A stretch of DNA of 64,000 nt from positions 62,001-126,000 of the forward strand of contig MU401544.1 of the NCBI GenBank assembly GCA_022579005.1, given 5' to 3'. The first letter of the stretch is position 1. Every line of letters begins with the position of its first letter. The DNA comes from Poronia punctata (Eukaryota; Ascomycota; Sordariomycetes; Xylariales; Xylariaceae). Below, one piece after another: positions 48,529 to 59,733 of the stretch. The translations under genes and the position numbers were made by a program. The notes below the pieces were generated by a model. That model was not told the DNA's origin, ran no database searches, and saw only the letters and a list, made by a program, of their open reading frames with translations.

Positions 48529-48805
48529 AGATTTTTTACGATGTTTGCGGCCGTGCCCGGACCCAGCGCTGCACCGCTCGTAGGCTTGGGTCTTCGGCCG
48601 TCCAGCGGCCCATGTTTACATCCGCTGTTTGTAGCTCTTGGTAGATTACTTCGTCTTTGATCTGGGCGAGTTCCTGTGCAACTTATTAGTCGAAAAGGGA
48701 TCGGCGTGGCTGACGGTTGAGGAACGTCAAGGGGGGGATGTGAGGTGGGAGAAGCAAGGAGGAAAATGCTAGGTGATCTAGCCTTGCGAGTGGAACCAAG
48801 CCGTC

Positions 48806-49406
48806 CTAGCGGGATAAGGGGGAAGGGGAAGGCGAAAGGGGGACGGGGTTTCGTACAGTTCGAAGCTGATCATCAACAGTTCTCAGTTGTCGTCGATTAG
48901 AGGAATTAGGACGACCGCCCTGAAGAACTTGATCCCGGTATCCTATCCATCTCTGTGCCGCTGCCTGACGTAAATAGATCTTCTGGGCCTGGTGTCTCCG
49001 AGCGAAAGCATCTAGTAAGACCCTACAAAAGGAAAATCATCGGGTAATCAGTCTCCAAGTCTCTCGAATAAGCTGCTACTTGGGTAAGGTTTGTGAGGAA
49101 AATGTTTTGGTGGACGCACTGCTTTAGTTCCGCCTTTGCCTGCTCGTCTTCACCGCCGTCTGCCACGGGCACGCTGACGTCTGCCGCACAGTTTAGGATA
49201 TGTTGGCCGTCTATGGCACACTGCCGTAATGCTGCCCAACCCTCGGTGTAGTAGTCCTCTGCGTTCTGTGGCTCTGTCGGTACGGCGGCGATATAATACT
49301 GTAGTGTTCGAAAGTCGGCGAGAACATCGGCAACCCGTGCCGTTCGGAAATCGTTCACTAGAGGAGACGGTGGGGGGTTAGAAATAAAGGAGGGTCTGGC
49401 CGACAT
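48806..49406 (-). CDS. Hypothetical protein, two-exon model of 167 residues
   Basis: Exon 1 is 49406-49120 and exon 2 is 49022-48806, joined over a 97-nt intron (donor GTGCGT, CTGAT branch, TTTTGTAG acceptor). The start is MSARPSFISNPPPSPLVNDF. Splicing joins ELKQ to VLLDAFARRHQAQKIYLRQ, a basic helical segment that stays open for 71 codons. Without splicing the frame ends at TAG 49023-49025, which is the acceptor itself, giving a 127-residue product ending DYPMIFLL. GTGCGT is also used as donor in the protease gene of this window. No signal peptide, membrane segment or known motif. Exon 1 looks helical. Function unknown. Confidence 0.6.
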
Positions 49407-52400
49407 CTTACAGACGGTCTGGCAACCCCCTGGCGCCAGGCGGGCTGCCAGTTATTTTGTATTTCTTTTGGGTTTGCACTCACGTCCGTCCATCTTGTTG
49501 TAATACACTCTATATAGAATTAAAAAATTCGCTAGAAGTTGCTCGAAAGTGCTATTTGCCGGCAATAGGTTTATCGCAAAGATTCTGCTCCTGCCGAAGA
49601 GGAAAAAAAAAAGTATAGACTCGAAGGAAGGGCTTGTGGTATATTAGGTATTAACCGAAAAAGCGTGAATCGCCAACGTGTTCAAGAACCAATGGAGGAA
49701 AATAGGGCTATAACAGGGACAGCTGCATGTATTCTGACGCCTTCAGAAGGGATTATGTCGACGGAGTCTCATCTTCAAGATCGTTCACAAGTTGGACGAG
49801 AGCAGGTAGTCTTTGTATACTTTTTCAGAACCCTCCGTCCGGATCTCTTTGAGGCCGACTGAGATGATACAAGAAAGTGAGGGCAGGTAGATCCAAACGT
49901 TGCATCTTCGCTGAATAGAGAGGGACTGGAGTTACGGGGCTCCATAGGTTACAATCGACGTTGGACTATACTCGCCCAGCTAGTCGAATTCATCATACAC
50001 AACAAGTGATTGTCGAATCGGAATTACTAACGACTCCTTCATCCCTACGAGCACTCTCGAGCTCAAACCTGGACCATCCTAACAGAGCTGGATGTTGATC
50101 GTTGGCTTATTACAGTATTTCTCCGCGTGCTGGACTAAGCCCTGATGCGCATGGCTTCACTCGCTAACCAGGGGCCAATCTCGTGGCATTCGACGCCTCA
50201 TATGCAAGGGCCTTGGAGGTATAGGCAGTGACCCTCTGGGTGGGAGGGCATGGCATGGGTAACATGTTTGTCACGCATTGGGCAAGCATTGGCTAGACAA
50301 GGACAAGCCAGGCACAGAATAGACTACGGTCCGGGATAGGTAGGGATAGGTAAGGGGAGAGAGGAGGCAGGTACCAGCAGTAGATGGAGTACCTAGATGG
50401 AACAGATAGAACCGGACTATGGGAAACCTGCAAATCCTCTAATGCCTGTTCATGGCCCTTGTAGATGCCTGTCGATGCCTGTAAATGCGGGTAAGGGGGG
50501 GATGGACGAGAGTAGTGTAGCCCGAGTCACCTTGCGAAGTGCTGTGCTGGGAAAGTGAAAGTGCAAGACCGGTTCCTGCTTGGTTGCTTTGGGTGCCTGA
50601 GAAGCCAGGATACTGGATACTGCATGCTGGGTCGGTGGGGAGTGTCGCAGTAGGTAGTCTAGGTCGCAGAGCAAATACTACCTCCTATTGTCCATCAAAG
50701 GTAAGTAACTATGTACATTACATAAACCTGGGTGCCGTGCGCCGTAGCCCGTAGGCTTTGGTAATGCGGTAGACGCAGACGCAGACGCAGACACACAGGG
50801 CACGGCAAGAGCCTCTTGGTGAAGCTTATAGGAAGCGGCCGAAAGAGGGATGAGTTGAGGTGAAACACACAATTCAGCGCGCCACTGTCGACTGCGTTAA
50901 TCCCGATAGAGCATGTTGTCAGGTGTAATGGACAAAGGAGATGGAGATTCAGACGGATATCGCGAAATGTGTGGGAACGGCCCGACCAATCAGTCGCCGT
51001 AACCACGACTAAGCCACAGCAACCCACATAAAGGGCCCAGCTGAACGGATAGATAATTATTGGTCTGAACCTGTCACGGCCCACGGGCGCTGGGGCCTTA
51101 GCCGCTTCAACATGGTAGCCCACTAATAGTAACACTGGGGGTCCTAATCCAGCTGCCAGTCATCGCGCTGATCTGCAGCCAGATTCAGATTCAAATGTCC
51201 TCTCATGGCCTCTCACGGCCCTTTGCAAACTAAGGTAATTTTATACTCTAACCTCAAGTTAAACTAAGGTACTGCTCTCAACATATTGACATTAAACAAT
51301 CGAACCCCATGCCGCCTAATCCATCGCCTGTCCACGATCCTTATCCTATTCTAGCAGTTTACATAGCCTGCTAACTACCTCTAGGCGACATCCTTACGCT
51401 ATTTGATAAGTATGAATTGATTGCCTTCTACAGAGATAACATTGCGTTGAGAAAAGCAAAAGGGTCATGGGGAAAAAAAAAACAAAAAACAAAAAAAAAA
51501 CATATTTACCGAGACCGACATTATTCCCCAACAAAGGACGTATTCTCCCACCTAGGCCGAGGATATAGACGCAAACGAAAGAAACGTAACCTGATAGATT
51601 TCGCTTAATCAGTTGAATTCCGTACGTGACATCCGAATTTACTACCTAGTCTACGTAGAGGCGTGTACTACCTAGACATGTGAGTATAGAAATGAAGAGA
51701 GAAACACAGAAAAGGCTACGGATACTTCGTCATTATTGGTCTTGAGTTGTTGCATTGTCCAACGGTTTTGGCTCTGTTTTACCCCCGGTTCACCGCCATA
51801 TTCAAGGGCCAGCCAGCACCAGCGTGCCACCTGCAGAGGGTGGTAGGTATGTCTCGGCAGCATCTGCCATTTGTCGTCAATCATCATGTCCATCCCTACT
51901 CCAATCCCCTGTCACGCCATGCTTTTTTGCTGCGAGTTCTCCGACGGGCCCACCAACATGGGCTAGCTTGGCGGCTGAGCCTCTCGCAGCTGCCAACTAT
52001 ACAATTACCTAACCTAGGCTGGCTCGGGAGAGACGTCTGACGACATGTCCATATTACAGTATTATATGTCAATGTCCATAAAACAATCTTCAGGTTATAG
52101 AATGCGCAAATAAGAATGGCTTTTGCATCGATACATATAAGATTGCGAGCCCGGCTCCCTCAATTCCGAGATTCAGCTCCGGCGCGGCTCAAACTCTTTG
52201 TCATCCACGAACAAGCAATGCGGTGAGATGACAATATTCTGGCCACGCTTTTACTCAACTCTCGTTCGTGTGTGATCAATTCGCCGCAGGACAGTCGCTA
52301 CAACGGGTTCCATCACATCCGAGTTGGCTTCGCCTTTCGTCTCGCTCGGGCTTCTATTGGACGCTACGGTACTATTGCACAAGGGAGGCGAGGAATATAC

Positions 52401-52532
52401 ACCGAACTGGTCCCATCTCCATCTTGATAGGGCCGGCCGGTCTCAGTGGCAAAACAGCATCCCGGACGAACCAATCACCTAAGCGTACCCGGCTTCAGCC
52501 TTATATGGTTCGACCCCTTAATCCATCTAAAA
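49407..52532. other. 3.1-kb spacer
   Basis: No gene recognised. Contains three GCAGAC units near 50.78 kb and A-rich runs near 51.48 kb. A 146-codon minus frame (50695-51135) shows no motif and has biased Leu/Arg composition. Confidence 0.6.
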
Positions 52533-53641
52533 TTAGTCCTTCTCCGCGATGGCTTGTAGTCTATCGTCTATCTCATCTTCCGTCAGGGTTCGGAACGAGG
52601 GATCGGTGCCTTCCTGGCCGTCCGTGCGAGGGCCGCCCACTATACCAATCTCAATCTCGGTTTTCTTGAAATCCATGCTTAGTACCGTGCTGAGGGTAGT
52701 GATAGCCAATTCAACCACGTCTTCCCAGCTCCCTTCGGCGTGGTTTTTGTTCTTGAGTTTTTTTTCTAGATGGTTAAGAGCCTCCTGTTGTTTCGGACCG
52801 GCTGCTGTGCCCTTGTAGCCAACATAATAACCCGCGGGATCGCATTTGAAGAGCTGGGGGCCAAACTCGGAGTCGAGTGATATAAGTGTCGTGGCCACTC
52901 CATATGGGCGCATGTGGGCCTGCCACCACGTCAGTATTGCTTTCGACGCCGGAATGTGAAATCAAAGAACGAGCAAAGAATCGTACCCTCTGCGTGTACA
53001 CCTGGCTAATGTTGGCCAGTCTCTTGGCCAACACGTCGCACGGCATCTCATAGCCATACTTGTAGCGGAATTCAGCCGCTTCACCCTGGGCACGCTGAGC
53101 AAACGCTCGGGCATCCGCGATCGAACCGGTCATGACGCAACCAACAGACGGAGAGATCTTGAAGAGGTGGGATACGGACGAAGGATCGATCAGTTTATCC
53201 TGCAAGGGTGAGTCAGCTTCAGCCTCATGTAGGGGGCAGTCCGTTGAAGCCGGGACGAGTCCTGGGCGCACTTACGGGGACCTTCTTCTGGGACAGCACC
53301 ACGGCGCAATCCTTACCCCGGACTCCTATAGACATGATGTTTGCAGCCGTGATTGCCTTGAACGCATATTCTGTAGGGTAGCGCTCCTGTTAGTTGTCAA
53401 AATTCCTCTTCACCGCTGTTCTCGTCGTGGCGTCTCGGGTTCAGCGTCGATGGCGGGGATACATCGGTGCAGTAACGTAGCGTTCAACGTACCGACTTGG
53501 TAGAGTCTGCCTTGCTCGGAGAAGATGGTAATGTGCCGGTCATAACCAGCGCTGCCTGTAACGATAAAGAATCCATGATTAGCGCCAAATTCGCACAGAT
53601 AACACTGTCATTCCAACCATCACCAACGTACCGCCCGACAT
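52533..53641 (-). CDS. SCL1: 20S proteasome subunit alpha-1 (SCL1/PSMA6 type)
   Basis: Exons (minus): 53641-53632 (10 nt), 53555-53493, 53370-53276, 53199-52987, 52919-52533; introns of 76, 122, 76 and 67 nt; 255 residues, matching the family's ~250. The N-terminal alpha-subunit signature reads [20 protein letters not shown]; Ser-Glu in place of the usual Ser-Pro is typical of alpha-1. Later motifs: [53 protein letters not shown], and [20 protein letters not shown]. The alpha ring gates substrate entry to the 20S core in nucleus and cytoplasm. It is divergent from the WKF-domain gene, with 890 bp between starts. All five junctions restore conserved sequence in phase. Confidence 0.96.
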
Positions 53642-54531
53642 TGTGATTAAGGCTCGAAACGGCGGGGTTTCGGACTTGGTTGCTGATCAGGGAAACGAGG
53701 ATGGCGACACGAAACGAGCGAGAAATTCAAATCGGTGATGTGGTATATGTCGTTATGGTTTCGAAGTGGGCTGTTGGGGAGGGAGATGGAATCGCTACAG
53801 ACGATCGGGATGTTGACGACACAGCTGAGTGGCCTTGTAATTCAGAGCCTTGTCACTCTGCCTGCCCGCCCACTTGACGGGGAGCTCTTACGCGGTTGGA
53901 GCTGCCTTGAGAGGTGCTAGAGGTACGTACCTAATCAGTTCTAGAGCTTGGGCCACTATCTATGTGATTTAGCCAGATACGGTTAGCTTTGGGGGTCCGC
54001 TTGAGTGGGAGACTAGTAACCCCGCATTTTGCATAAGTTATCTATATATGGCTAGGGGGCTTCATATCTAGGTATCTTGAAGTTGGCACATCCTTGCAAC
54101 TCAGAGCTTGGGCAGAAAAGTTCCGTCTCCACTGAAAAGTGAAAATGCGAAAAAATACGTTGACAGACAAGTTCACGATAAAACCTTCAAACAGATTTAT
54201 ATACTAGAAAACAAGTAATACTGTCTGTTTACAGAAAGTATGCTCTACATGTAAACCTGCATGGCGCTAGCGATATTGGTCTGCATGCGACAGAATATTT
54301 TCTTCCAAATCTAAGTGACAGGAAACACTTGTGCAGAATCTTTCATCAGGGCATATTCTGTATTTAAGTATCCAGACCTGTCCGGCCAAAAAGACTTTCC
54401 CATTGTGTGAAGGAATTCCAGTGAAGTAGTTCTGGCCACCCTGTCGCTTGAGTGCATATTCCTACCTACCACGCTTTTTCCCCCCATCACTTTTTGTGTG
54501 TCCCCCGGGAGAATCTGTCCAATCTGCGGTC
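53642..54531. other. 0.9-kb divergent intergenic region
   Basis: Upstream regions of the proteasome gene (minus) and the WKF-domain gene (plus). No proteasome-associated control element (GGTGGCAAA) was spotted. Nothing else recognised. Confidence 0.5.
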
Positions 54532-55854
54532 ATGTCGTCCTCTTTTCACTCCACTGGGGAGACGCCAACGCAGCGAGTTCCAGCCTGGAAGCGATTGGGT
54601 CTCAAGCTCAAACCCGCATCTGAAGCACAAGGCCATGACGCTACCCTCCCCGCTGGTGCTCCTCCGTCAGTGCCCAACAGTCAGGCACACCTTGGCGGTT
54701 CAACCCCCAATGCGAAGAGAAAAGCTTCTGCCGGTGCAGCCCCTGCATTAGACCATTCGGCCAAACGGCCGCGGCAGCAGGACACCTGGCAGGGCCAAAA
54801 CACCGCCTCTTCTCATCAAACTCCAAGGAAAGCAAAGTCCGTCTCCTTTACGCCCGATACTACTGGTGGGAAGCCTCCTGCGGCAGCCAAACCCAAGTCC
54901 AAGAAACAGAAGACGACCTCGTCCGCCAACGACGACGCTGCCGCCACTGCCGCTCCAGCAAAGCCAATCATCAAGAGGTCCGCTCCCGTCAATTTGGAGC
55001 CGGCCCTCGCCTATCTGCGCACGTGGCACACTGCGCGGGAGAACTGGAAATTCAACAAGAACCACCAGACCAAGCTATTGGAGCAGGTGTTCGCCGGTGC
55101 CGACGAGACCACCATCCCGGCGGCTGACATCGGCATATTCTACGAGTACATCCGGGGCTTGCAGGGAGGCGTCCGGGCGCGGCTACGGGCATTGGCCAAC
55201 GGCATCAAGACGCAGGACATGGAGCAGGGCGCCACCGCCAAGACGGAGATGGCGGAGCGGAAGCAGAAGGAGTATGAGGAGGTCATCAGGGCGTTCCTGG
55301 GCCAGCCCCGGACGGCCGGCAAGAGGCGCTTCAACGAGGTTGACTACGTCCTTCGCACCACGGACATGGAGATGCAGCGGCGTGTCGTCAAGCGCATGCG
55401 TGCCGAGATGGTATTGGACGAGCTGTCCGAGACCGACGAATCCGAGACGACGGTTACCACTTCCGCTAGCGACGGCTCCGGATCCGGATCCACATCCACG
55501 GAGAAGGGCGATGCTATCGATAGTGCACGAGCTCGGAGCGATGTGGACGAAGAAGCGCGTCTCAGTCTTAACGACGGCCCGCCGCAACGGGTCAAGCGCA
55601 GGAGAAAACTCAGAACAGCCGCTGTGGAAGACACCTCCAGCTCAGAGTCCGAGTCCGACTCGGACTCGGAATCGGAGTCGGAGTCAAAAGCCGGGAATAA
55701 GTCCGACTCGGATACAAGTTCAAGTGGCAGTGACAGTTCGTCTGATGAGTCAGACGATGACGAGGAGCCAACAAGGAGGGACGACGAAACATCGTCGAGT
55801 AGTTCATCATCATCCTCAGAGTCGGATTCTTCCGACGAAAGCGACGAGGACTAG
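54532..55854 (+). CDS. WKF-domain protein (C7orf50-like, probable nucleolar)
   Basis: Single exon, 440 residues. Start chosen at MSSSFHSTGETPTQR because the frame upstream has no ATG. Residues ~1-155 are Lys/Ser/Pro-rich and disordered. The WKF domain lies at ~160-225: LAYLRTWHTARENWKFNKNH, QTKLLEQVFAG, then IFYEYIRGLQGGVRARL. A helical Lys/Arg-rich segment follows (AERKQKEYEEVIRAFLGQP), and the last ~110 residues are Ser/Glu/Asp-rich. The human homologue C7orf50 is nucleolar and tied to ribosome biogenesis; that role here is inferred from family and composition. The acidic repeat DSDSESES explains a long out-of-frame open reading frame on the same strand. Confidence 0.85.
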   Translation: MSSSFHSTGETPTQRVPAWKRLGLKLKPASEAQGHDATLPAGAPPSVPNSQAHLGGSTPNAKRKASAGAAPALDHSAKRPRQQDTWQGQNTASSHQTPRKAKSVSFTPDTTGGKPPAAAKPKSKKQKTTSSANDDAAATAAPAKPIIKRSAPVNLEPALAYLRTWHTARENWKFNKNHQTKLLEQVFAGADETTIPAADIGIFYEYIRGLQGGVRARLRALANGIKTQDMEQGATAKTEMAERKQKEYEEVIRAFLGQPRTAGKRRFNEVDYVLRTTDMEMQRRVVKRMRAEMVLDELSETDESETTVTTSASDGSGSGSTSTEKGDAIDSARARSDVDEEARLSLNDGPPQRVKRRRKLRTAAVEDTSSSESESDSDSESESESKAGNKSDSDTSSSGSDSSSDESDDDEEPTRRDDETSSSSSSSSSESDSSDESDED

Positions 55855-56326
55855 GGTCACGGACAGATTTCTTCAATATGTCAACCTTTACAATGTATTG
55901 CGTCAAATTAGATACCCGGATACAAGTTGTTCACGGATAACTCTTTAAAGGATAGCGTAATATATGCGCTGCTTCGTGGCTATAAGGTAGGGGTGATAGA
56001 TATTCCGTCTTCCCCTTTATGTACTCTTGTAAAACGTAATTCGATCAACGCCAACAATTATGATGAACCGGTGTATCTCCGAGATGCGGGCCATACTACC
56101 AATAGTGTAGTTGTAGACTTTAGTGCCATAACATAACCTCCAAACGCCAAAATCGCATGGTGCCCATCGCTACAGTAAAACAAAGATGCAACAACCCCCC
56201 GAACCCTTCATCTTCGTCAATCCGCATTATATACGCCAAATGACGGCCGCCAGCCGTTGGACTCATGAGTTATCTTGTCACACATCGGTATGTCCATTGT
56301 CCTCGTCTATCATGTCTCATCGCACC
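55855..56326. other. 0.5-kb spacer between convergent genes
   Basis: 3' regions of the WKF gene and the claudin-like gene. No separate feature seen. Confidence 0.5.
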
Positions 56327-57346
56327 CTAAGACTCGCTAGTATCTTCCAGATACTCGTAATCGTCTTCCGGGGGCAAGGCGAAAGCCGAAGCAGCGAGCC
56401 CAGCAGCTAGCAATACGGAGACAGCTGCGCTGGCTGTACACAAGTAGAAAGAGTAGTCCAGAGCCCAGCCGGGGACGATGAACTGGGAATCGTGTTCGAA
56501 GAGCCAAGCCTGCCGCCAAAGAGATATTGAACTCGTTAATTACGTGTTTCAGGACTAGATATACTACGATCGGTCTGAATCTTCAATCATGATCACTCAC
56601 CACAATGCCCATGCTCGCGAACTCAACGACGGCATCGGCGAGCAGAAACCCACCGATGAGCTTCCAGCCACCCTCGCGCTTGTATTTTCCGCCGGCCATC
56701 ACGACGATGAACGTGACCAAAGTGGCAAGCTCGACAATAGTGGCAAAGGAAAGCAGGAAGCCGCTGCTGCGCCAAAGCGAGCAGAAGGTCTTGTCGTCAC
56801 GGCAGTCGTCATCGCTAGGAAACGGTTGGCATTTGGGTACCGCCTCTGTTGAGCAGCTCTCATGGAGGCCTAGGTGCTTCGAGAAGGTCGAACCGGTCGA
56901 GGCCGTGACGCTATAGGTCACCCAGTGCGTCGTTACGAGCGAGGCGAGGGTCAAGCCCGTCGCTGTAGAGAAGTAAAAGCATGGTTAGCTGACAGTTTAT
57001 CTCACGACCCTCGAGACCAGCATAACCCTCTGGTTTATGCACGAGTATGGCCGAGGCTGCAGTTTTACGAAGCCCCCGGTCATGAGCCAAGGCAGCAAGC
57101 GGTGACTACCGTTGTTGCACTCTTACTAGGGAATCACGGTACTGCGGAACAGGGGCAAAATGTCATGGAAGCTTTTGAATGTCTTATGCACGGTCCAAGG
57201 TCGAGAACCAAATGAAAGGCTTCAAAAAAGCGACGTCGCGTGCACTTGCATCTCGGTGGCACATATTGCAACGTTGGGGGAGAGGGGAATGACGTACTGC
57301 ATATGAAGATGCCGAGCGCAATGGAATATACTATTTGGCGTGTCAT
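56327..57346 (-). CDS. Claudin-like four-pass membrane protein
   Basis: Exons (minus): 57346-57298 (49 nt), 56962-56601, 56509-56327; introns of 335 and 91 nt; 197 residues. Four hydrophobic segments: ~5-27 (IVYSIALGIFICTTGLTLAS), ~84-106 (GFLLSFATIVELATLVTFIV), ~118-138 (LIGGFLLADAVVEFASMGIV) and ~157-180 (YLCTASAAVSVLLAAGLAAS). The first loop has TTHW and four cysteines (C53, C61, C70, C77). The tail is acidic (EDDYEYLEDTSES). The layout is that of the claudin/SUR7/PalI superfamily at the plasma membrane. The short first exon is inferred: it supplies a start codon and the first membrane half in the right phase, with a good GTACGT donor and a GCTAAC branch site. It is the least certain part of the model. 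Confidence 0.75.
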
Positions 57347-58245
57347 GGTTACTATATATAATGTCCGACGTTTGGACAATGCGAAAATAGAGGAAAGAGT
57401 CGAGCGTTTCGGTGTTGTTCAGATGTTATGTTCAAGCTCATACATGGACGGACACCCATCCATGCTTTATCGAAGGTCCGTTTGATGGTGGCAGGTACCA
57501 CATCCAGAGGGAGAGGGAGGTGGTCAGGGTGGTTTCCTGTGTAAGCACGGCGGGTTGAGCGACAGTACAGCGCAATCAGCTGGCAGCTGCACACTGAATA
57601 AATGTGGAGTTTTAGGTGTGATGGATTAATGATTGGATGTGGTTGAGTACGATTGTTTTTGCTCGATGCAACTAATCCAAATAGGTAAGTAGCTTAGATA
57701 GAGCTACCAACACCTTAACCGCAAAACCAGATGCCAGACATGCCAGGACAGAGAGGCGGAGGTTGGATAAATCTCGCGGTAGTTAGACGCATAGGTATGT
57801 ACACGTAGGTATACTCACGCCTACACGTACCTTCAAACACTACATATGTACACGTACGAGTAGGTATGTATATTAGCCGTGCATGGGTCACAGTCGCGCA
57901 AACCGAATGCCTTGTTCTTAAGGGAAAGAAAGCGCTTGCAGCCTCGTTTTTGGGCAAATCTCAATTTGAAGCATTAAGCGCTACGTACCAACCTGCCCAC
58001 CTAAGGTGCGGAGAGAGGGAAAGATTCGAGGGAAAGATTCGAGGGAGAGTTTCGAGTGATACAGCAAGTTGGACCCTTCCCGGGATTTTCCCCTCCACTG
58101 CGGGGTGTTATGATCGCTATATCCACGGTTGTCGCCACTTGACTTACGTGTACTATTTTAAAACGAACTGACGATTAGGTACTATGCCATTCGCCCTATC
58201 CCGGTAGACAAAAAGCACAATATACTGCTGGGTAAGGAACCAAAA
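57347..58245. other. 0.9-kb divergent intergenic region
   Basis: Upstream of the claudin-like gene (minus) and the oxidase gene (plus). Holds short TACGTA/GTAC-type repeats near 57.8 kb and a direct repeat of GGGAAAGATTCGA near 58.02 kb. No gene. Confidence 0.5.
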
Positions 58246-59733
58246 ATGCCGTCAAAGAACGATTCCATTCTGATCGTTGGCGCTGGGACATGGGGATGCA
58301 GTATTGCATTGGAATTGGCAAGAAATGGATATACCAATGTGACGGTCCTCGATGGAGAGGCCGTGCCTAGCAGTATTTCCGCCGGAAACGATCTCAATAA
58401 GATCATGGAAGAAGGTATCGTGTCATGAAGCCCGATTGTGTAATGACCAAGAAACGAGCCCAGATGGGGAAATACGACCTAACAATACCCATTAGGCTCA
58501 CAGTCCGAAGAAGACACGGGCTCGGCATATGCTTGGAATCGCCTACACAAGCTATGCACTACAGCCTGGCTCGATGACCCAGTGTACAAGCCTTTCTACC
58601 ATCGCACCGGCTATGTCATGGCTGCTTCTTCAGAGGATGCCTATCAGGCGTTGCTTAGGGATATCAAGGGCCATGAAGACGAGTATCAACAACTTACAAC
58701 TCCCGAGCAGTTTCGCAATACGATGCCTGCAGGCGTTCTAACAGGCGACTTTGTAGGTTGGAGAGGCTTTGCCAAGGCTGGTGGTGCCGGTTGGGTTTTC
58801 GCCAAAGCTGCTATCGTTGCAGCCAAACAGGAAGCGGAAAGTTTGGGCGTTCGATTTGTCACCGGCGTTTCAGGACAGGTTGAAGAGTTGATGTTTTCTG
58901 CTGGGCCATCTCTCGATGAGATGGGATCCGGGACTGTTCCTGGCCGGCGGACTTTTCAAGGGGCCAAAACGGCTGATGGAACAGTTCATCTGCCGCACAC
59001 GGCCATTCTTGCTAATGGTGCCAATGCCGACAACTTGATAGATCTAAAGTATCAACTTAGACCGACTGCGTGGACATTAGCGCACATCAAAATGACGCCG
59101 CAGGAAGCGGACTTATACAAGGATCTCCCTGTCCTGTTCAACATCGAGAAGGGCTTCTTCATGGAGCCCTCTGGCGAGACCCGAGAGTTGAAGATATGCG
59201 ACGAGCACCCAGGTTATATCAACCCAATTTACGAGGAACCGGTGCCAGGTAGACGAAGTATTGTAGGGTCTAAGCCCTTTGCGAAACAACAAATCCCACT
59301 CGAATCTGAAGATCGCGTGCGTGCCTTCTTGAAGGAGACGATGCCACATCTCTCTGAAAGACCTTTTAGCTTTGCTCGCATCTGCTGGGATGCAGACACA
59401 GTGGACCGGATGCCTCTTATTGACTGGTATCCAACAGATCCTGATGGAGGATCTAATCAATCTAATCAAGGCGGCCGAGGTGGACGGCTACTACTAGCGG
59501 TAGGTGGCAGTGGGCACTGCTTTAAGACGATGCCAGCTATGGGCCAGGTGATTCTTGAGTTTCTAGAAAAGAGAGTCGACGAGCGAACCCGGCGAGCGTT
59601 CCGTTGGCGACCTGAGACAGCCCAAAATAGAAATTGGTGGGATGTCCAGGATAGATGGGGAGCAAATGGCAAGGTCATGGACTTCAACACGGTCAAGGGG
59701 TGGACTCGTGTTGGCGAGATGGGCCCTTGTTGA
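58246..59733 (+). CDS. Fructosyl-amino-acid oxidase (amadoriase), FAD-dependent
   Basis: Exons 58246-58414 and 58496-59733; an 81-nt intron with CCTAAC branch; 468 residues. The FAD-binding Rossmann motif is VGAGTWG (G12, G14, G17). GNDLNKIM is the conserved flavin loop of amadoriases. Cys353 in ARICWDADT occupies the place of the cysteine that carries covalent 8-alpha-S-FAD in this oxidase family. VGGSGHCFKTMPAMG is the conserved substrate-side loop. Family enzymes oxidise fructosyl amino acids (Amadori products) with oxygen, releasing an amino acid, glucosone and peroxide. There is no obvious C-terminal SKL-type peroxisomal signal (ends EMGPC). The intron removes a TGA; reading through it gives a 60-residue stub. 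Substrate specificity cannot be read from sequence. Confidence 0.9.

Larger units (their letters stand above)
44697..48805. other. 4.1-kb spacer containing a MITE-like element and microsatellites
   Basis: Besides the element at 46727-47091, it holds poly-A/T runs near 46.38-46.42 kb, a GC run at 47201-47217, ten ATG units at 48084-48113 and a GT run at 48487-48528. Open frames here are produced by the repeats and are not called. Confidence 0.65.

Noticed and set aside
50695..51135. A 146-codon minus frame in a spacer
   Set aside because: Leu/Arg/His-rich with no domain and no matching exon neighbours.
54866..55948. A 360-codon plus-strand frame overlapping the WKF-domain gene
   Set aside because: Product is an Arg/Pro/Ser-rich shadow of the WKF coding frame; the WKF frame has the conserved domain.
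58415..58440. Apparent early stop in the oxidase gene
   Set aside because: It lies inside an 81-nt intron with good donor, branch site and acceptor; splicing restores the amadoriase sequence.
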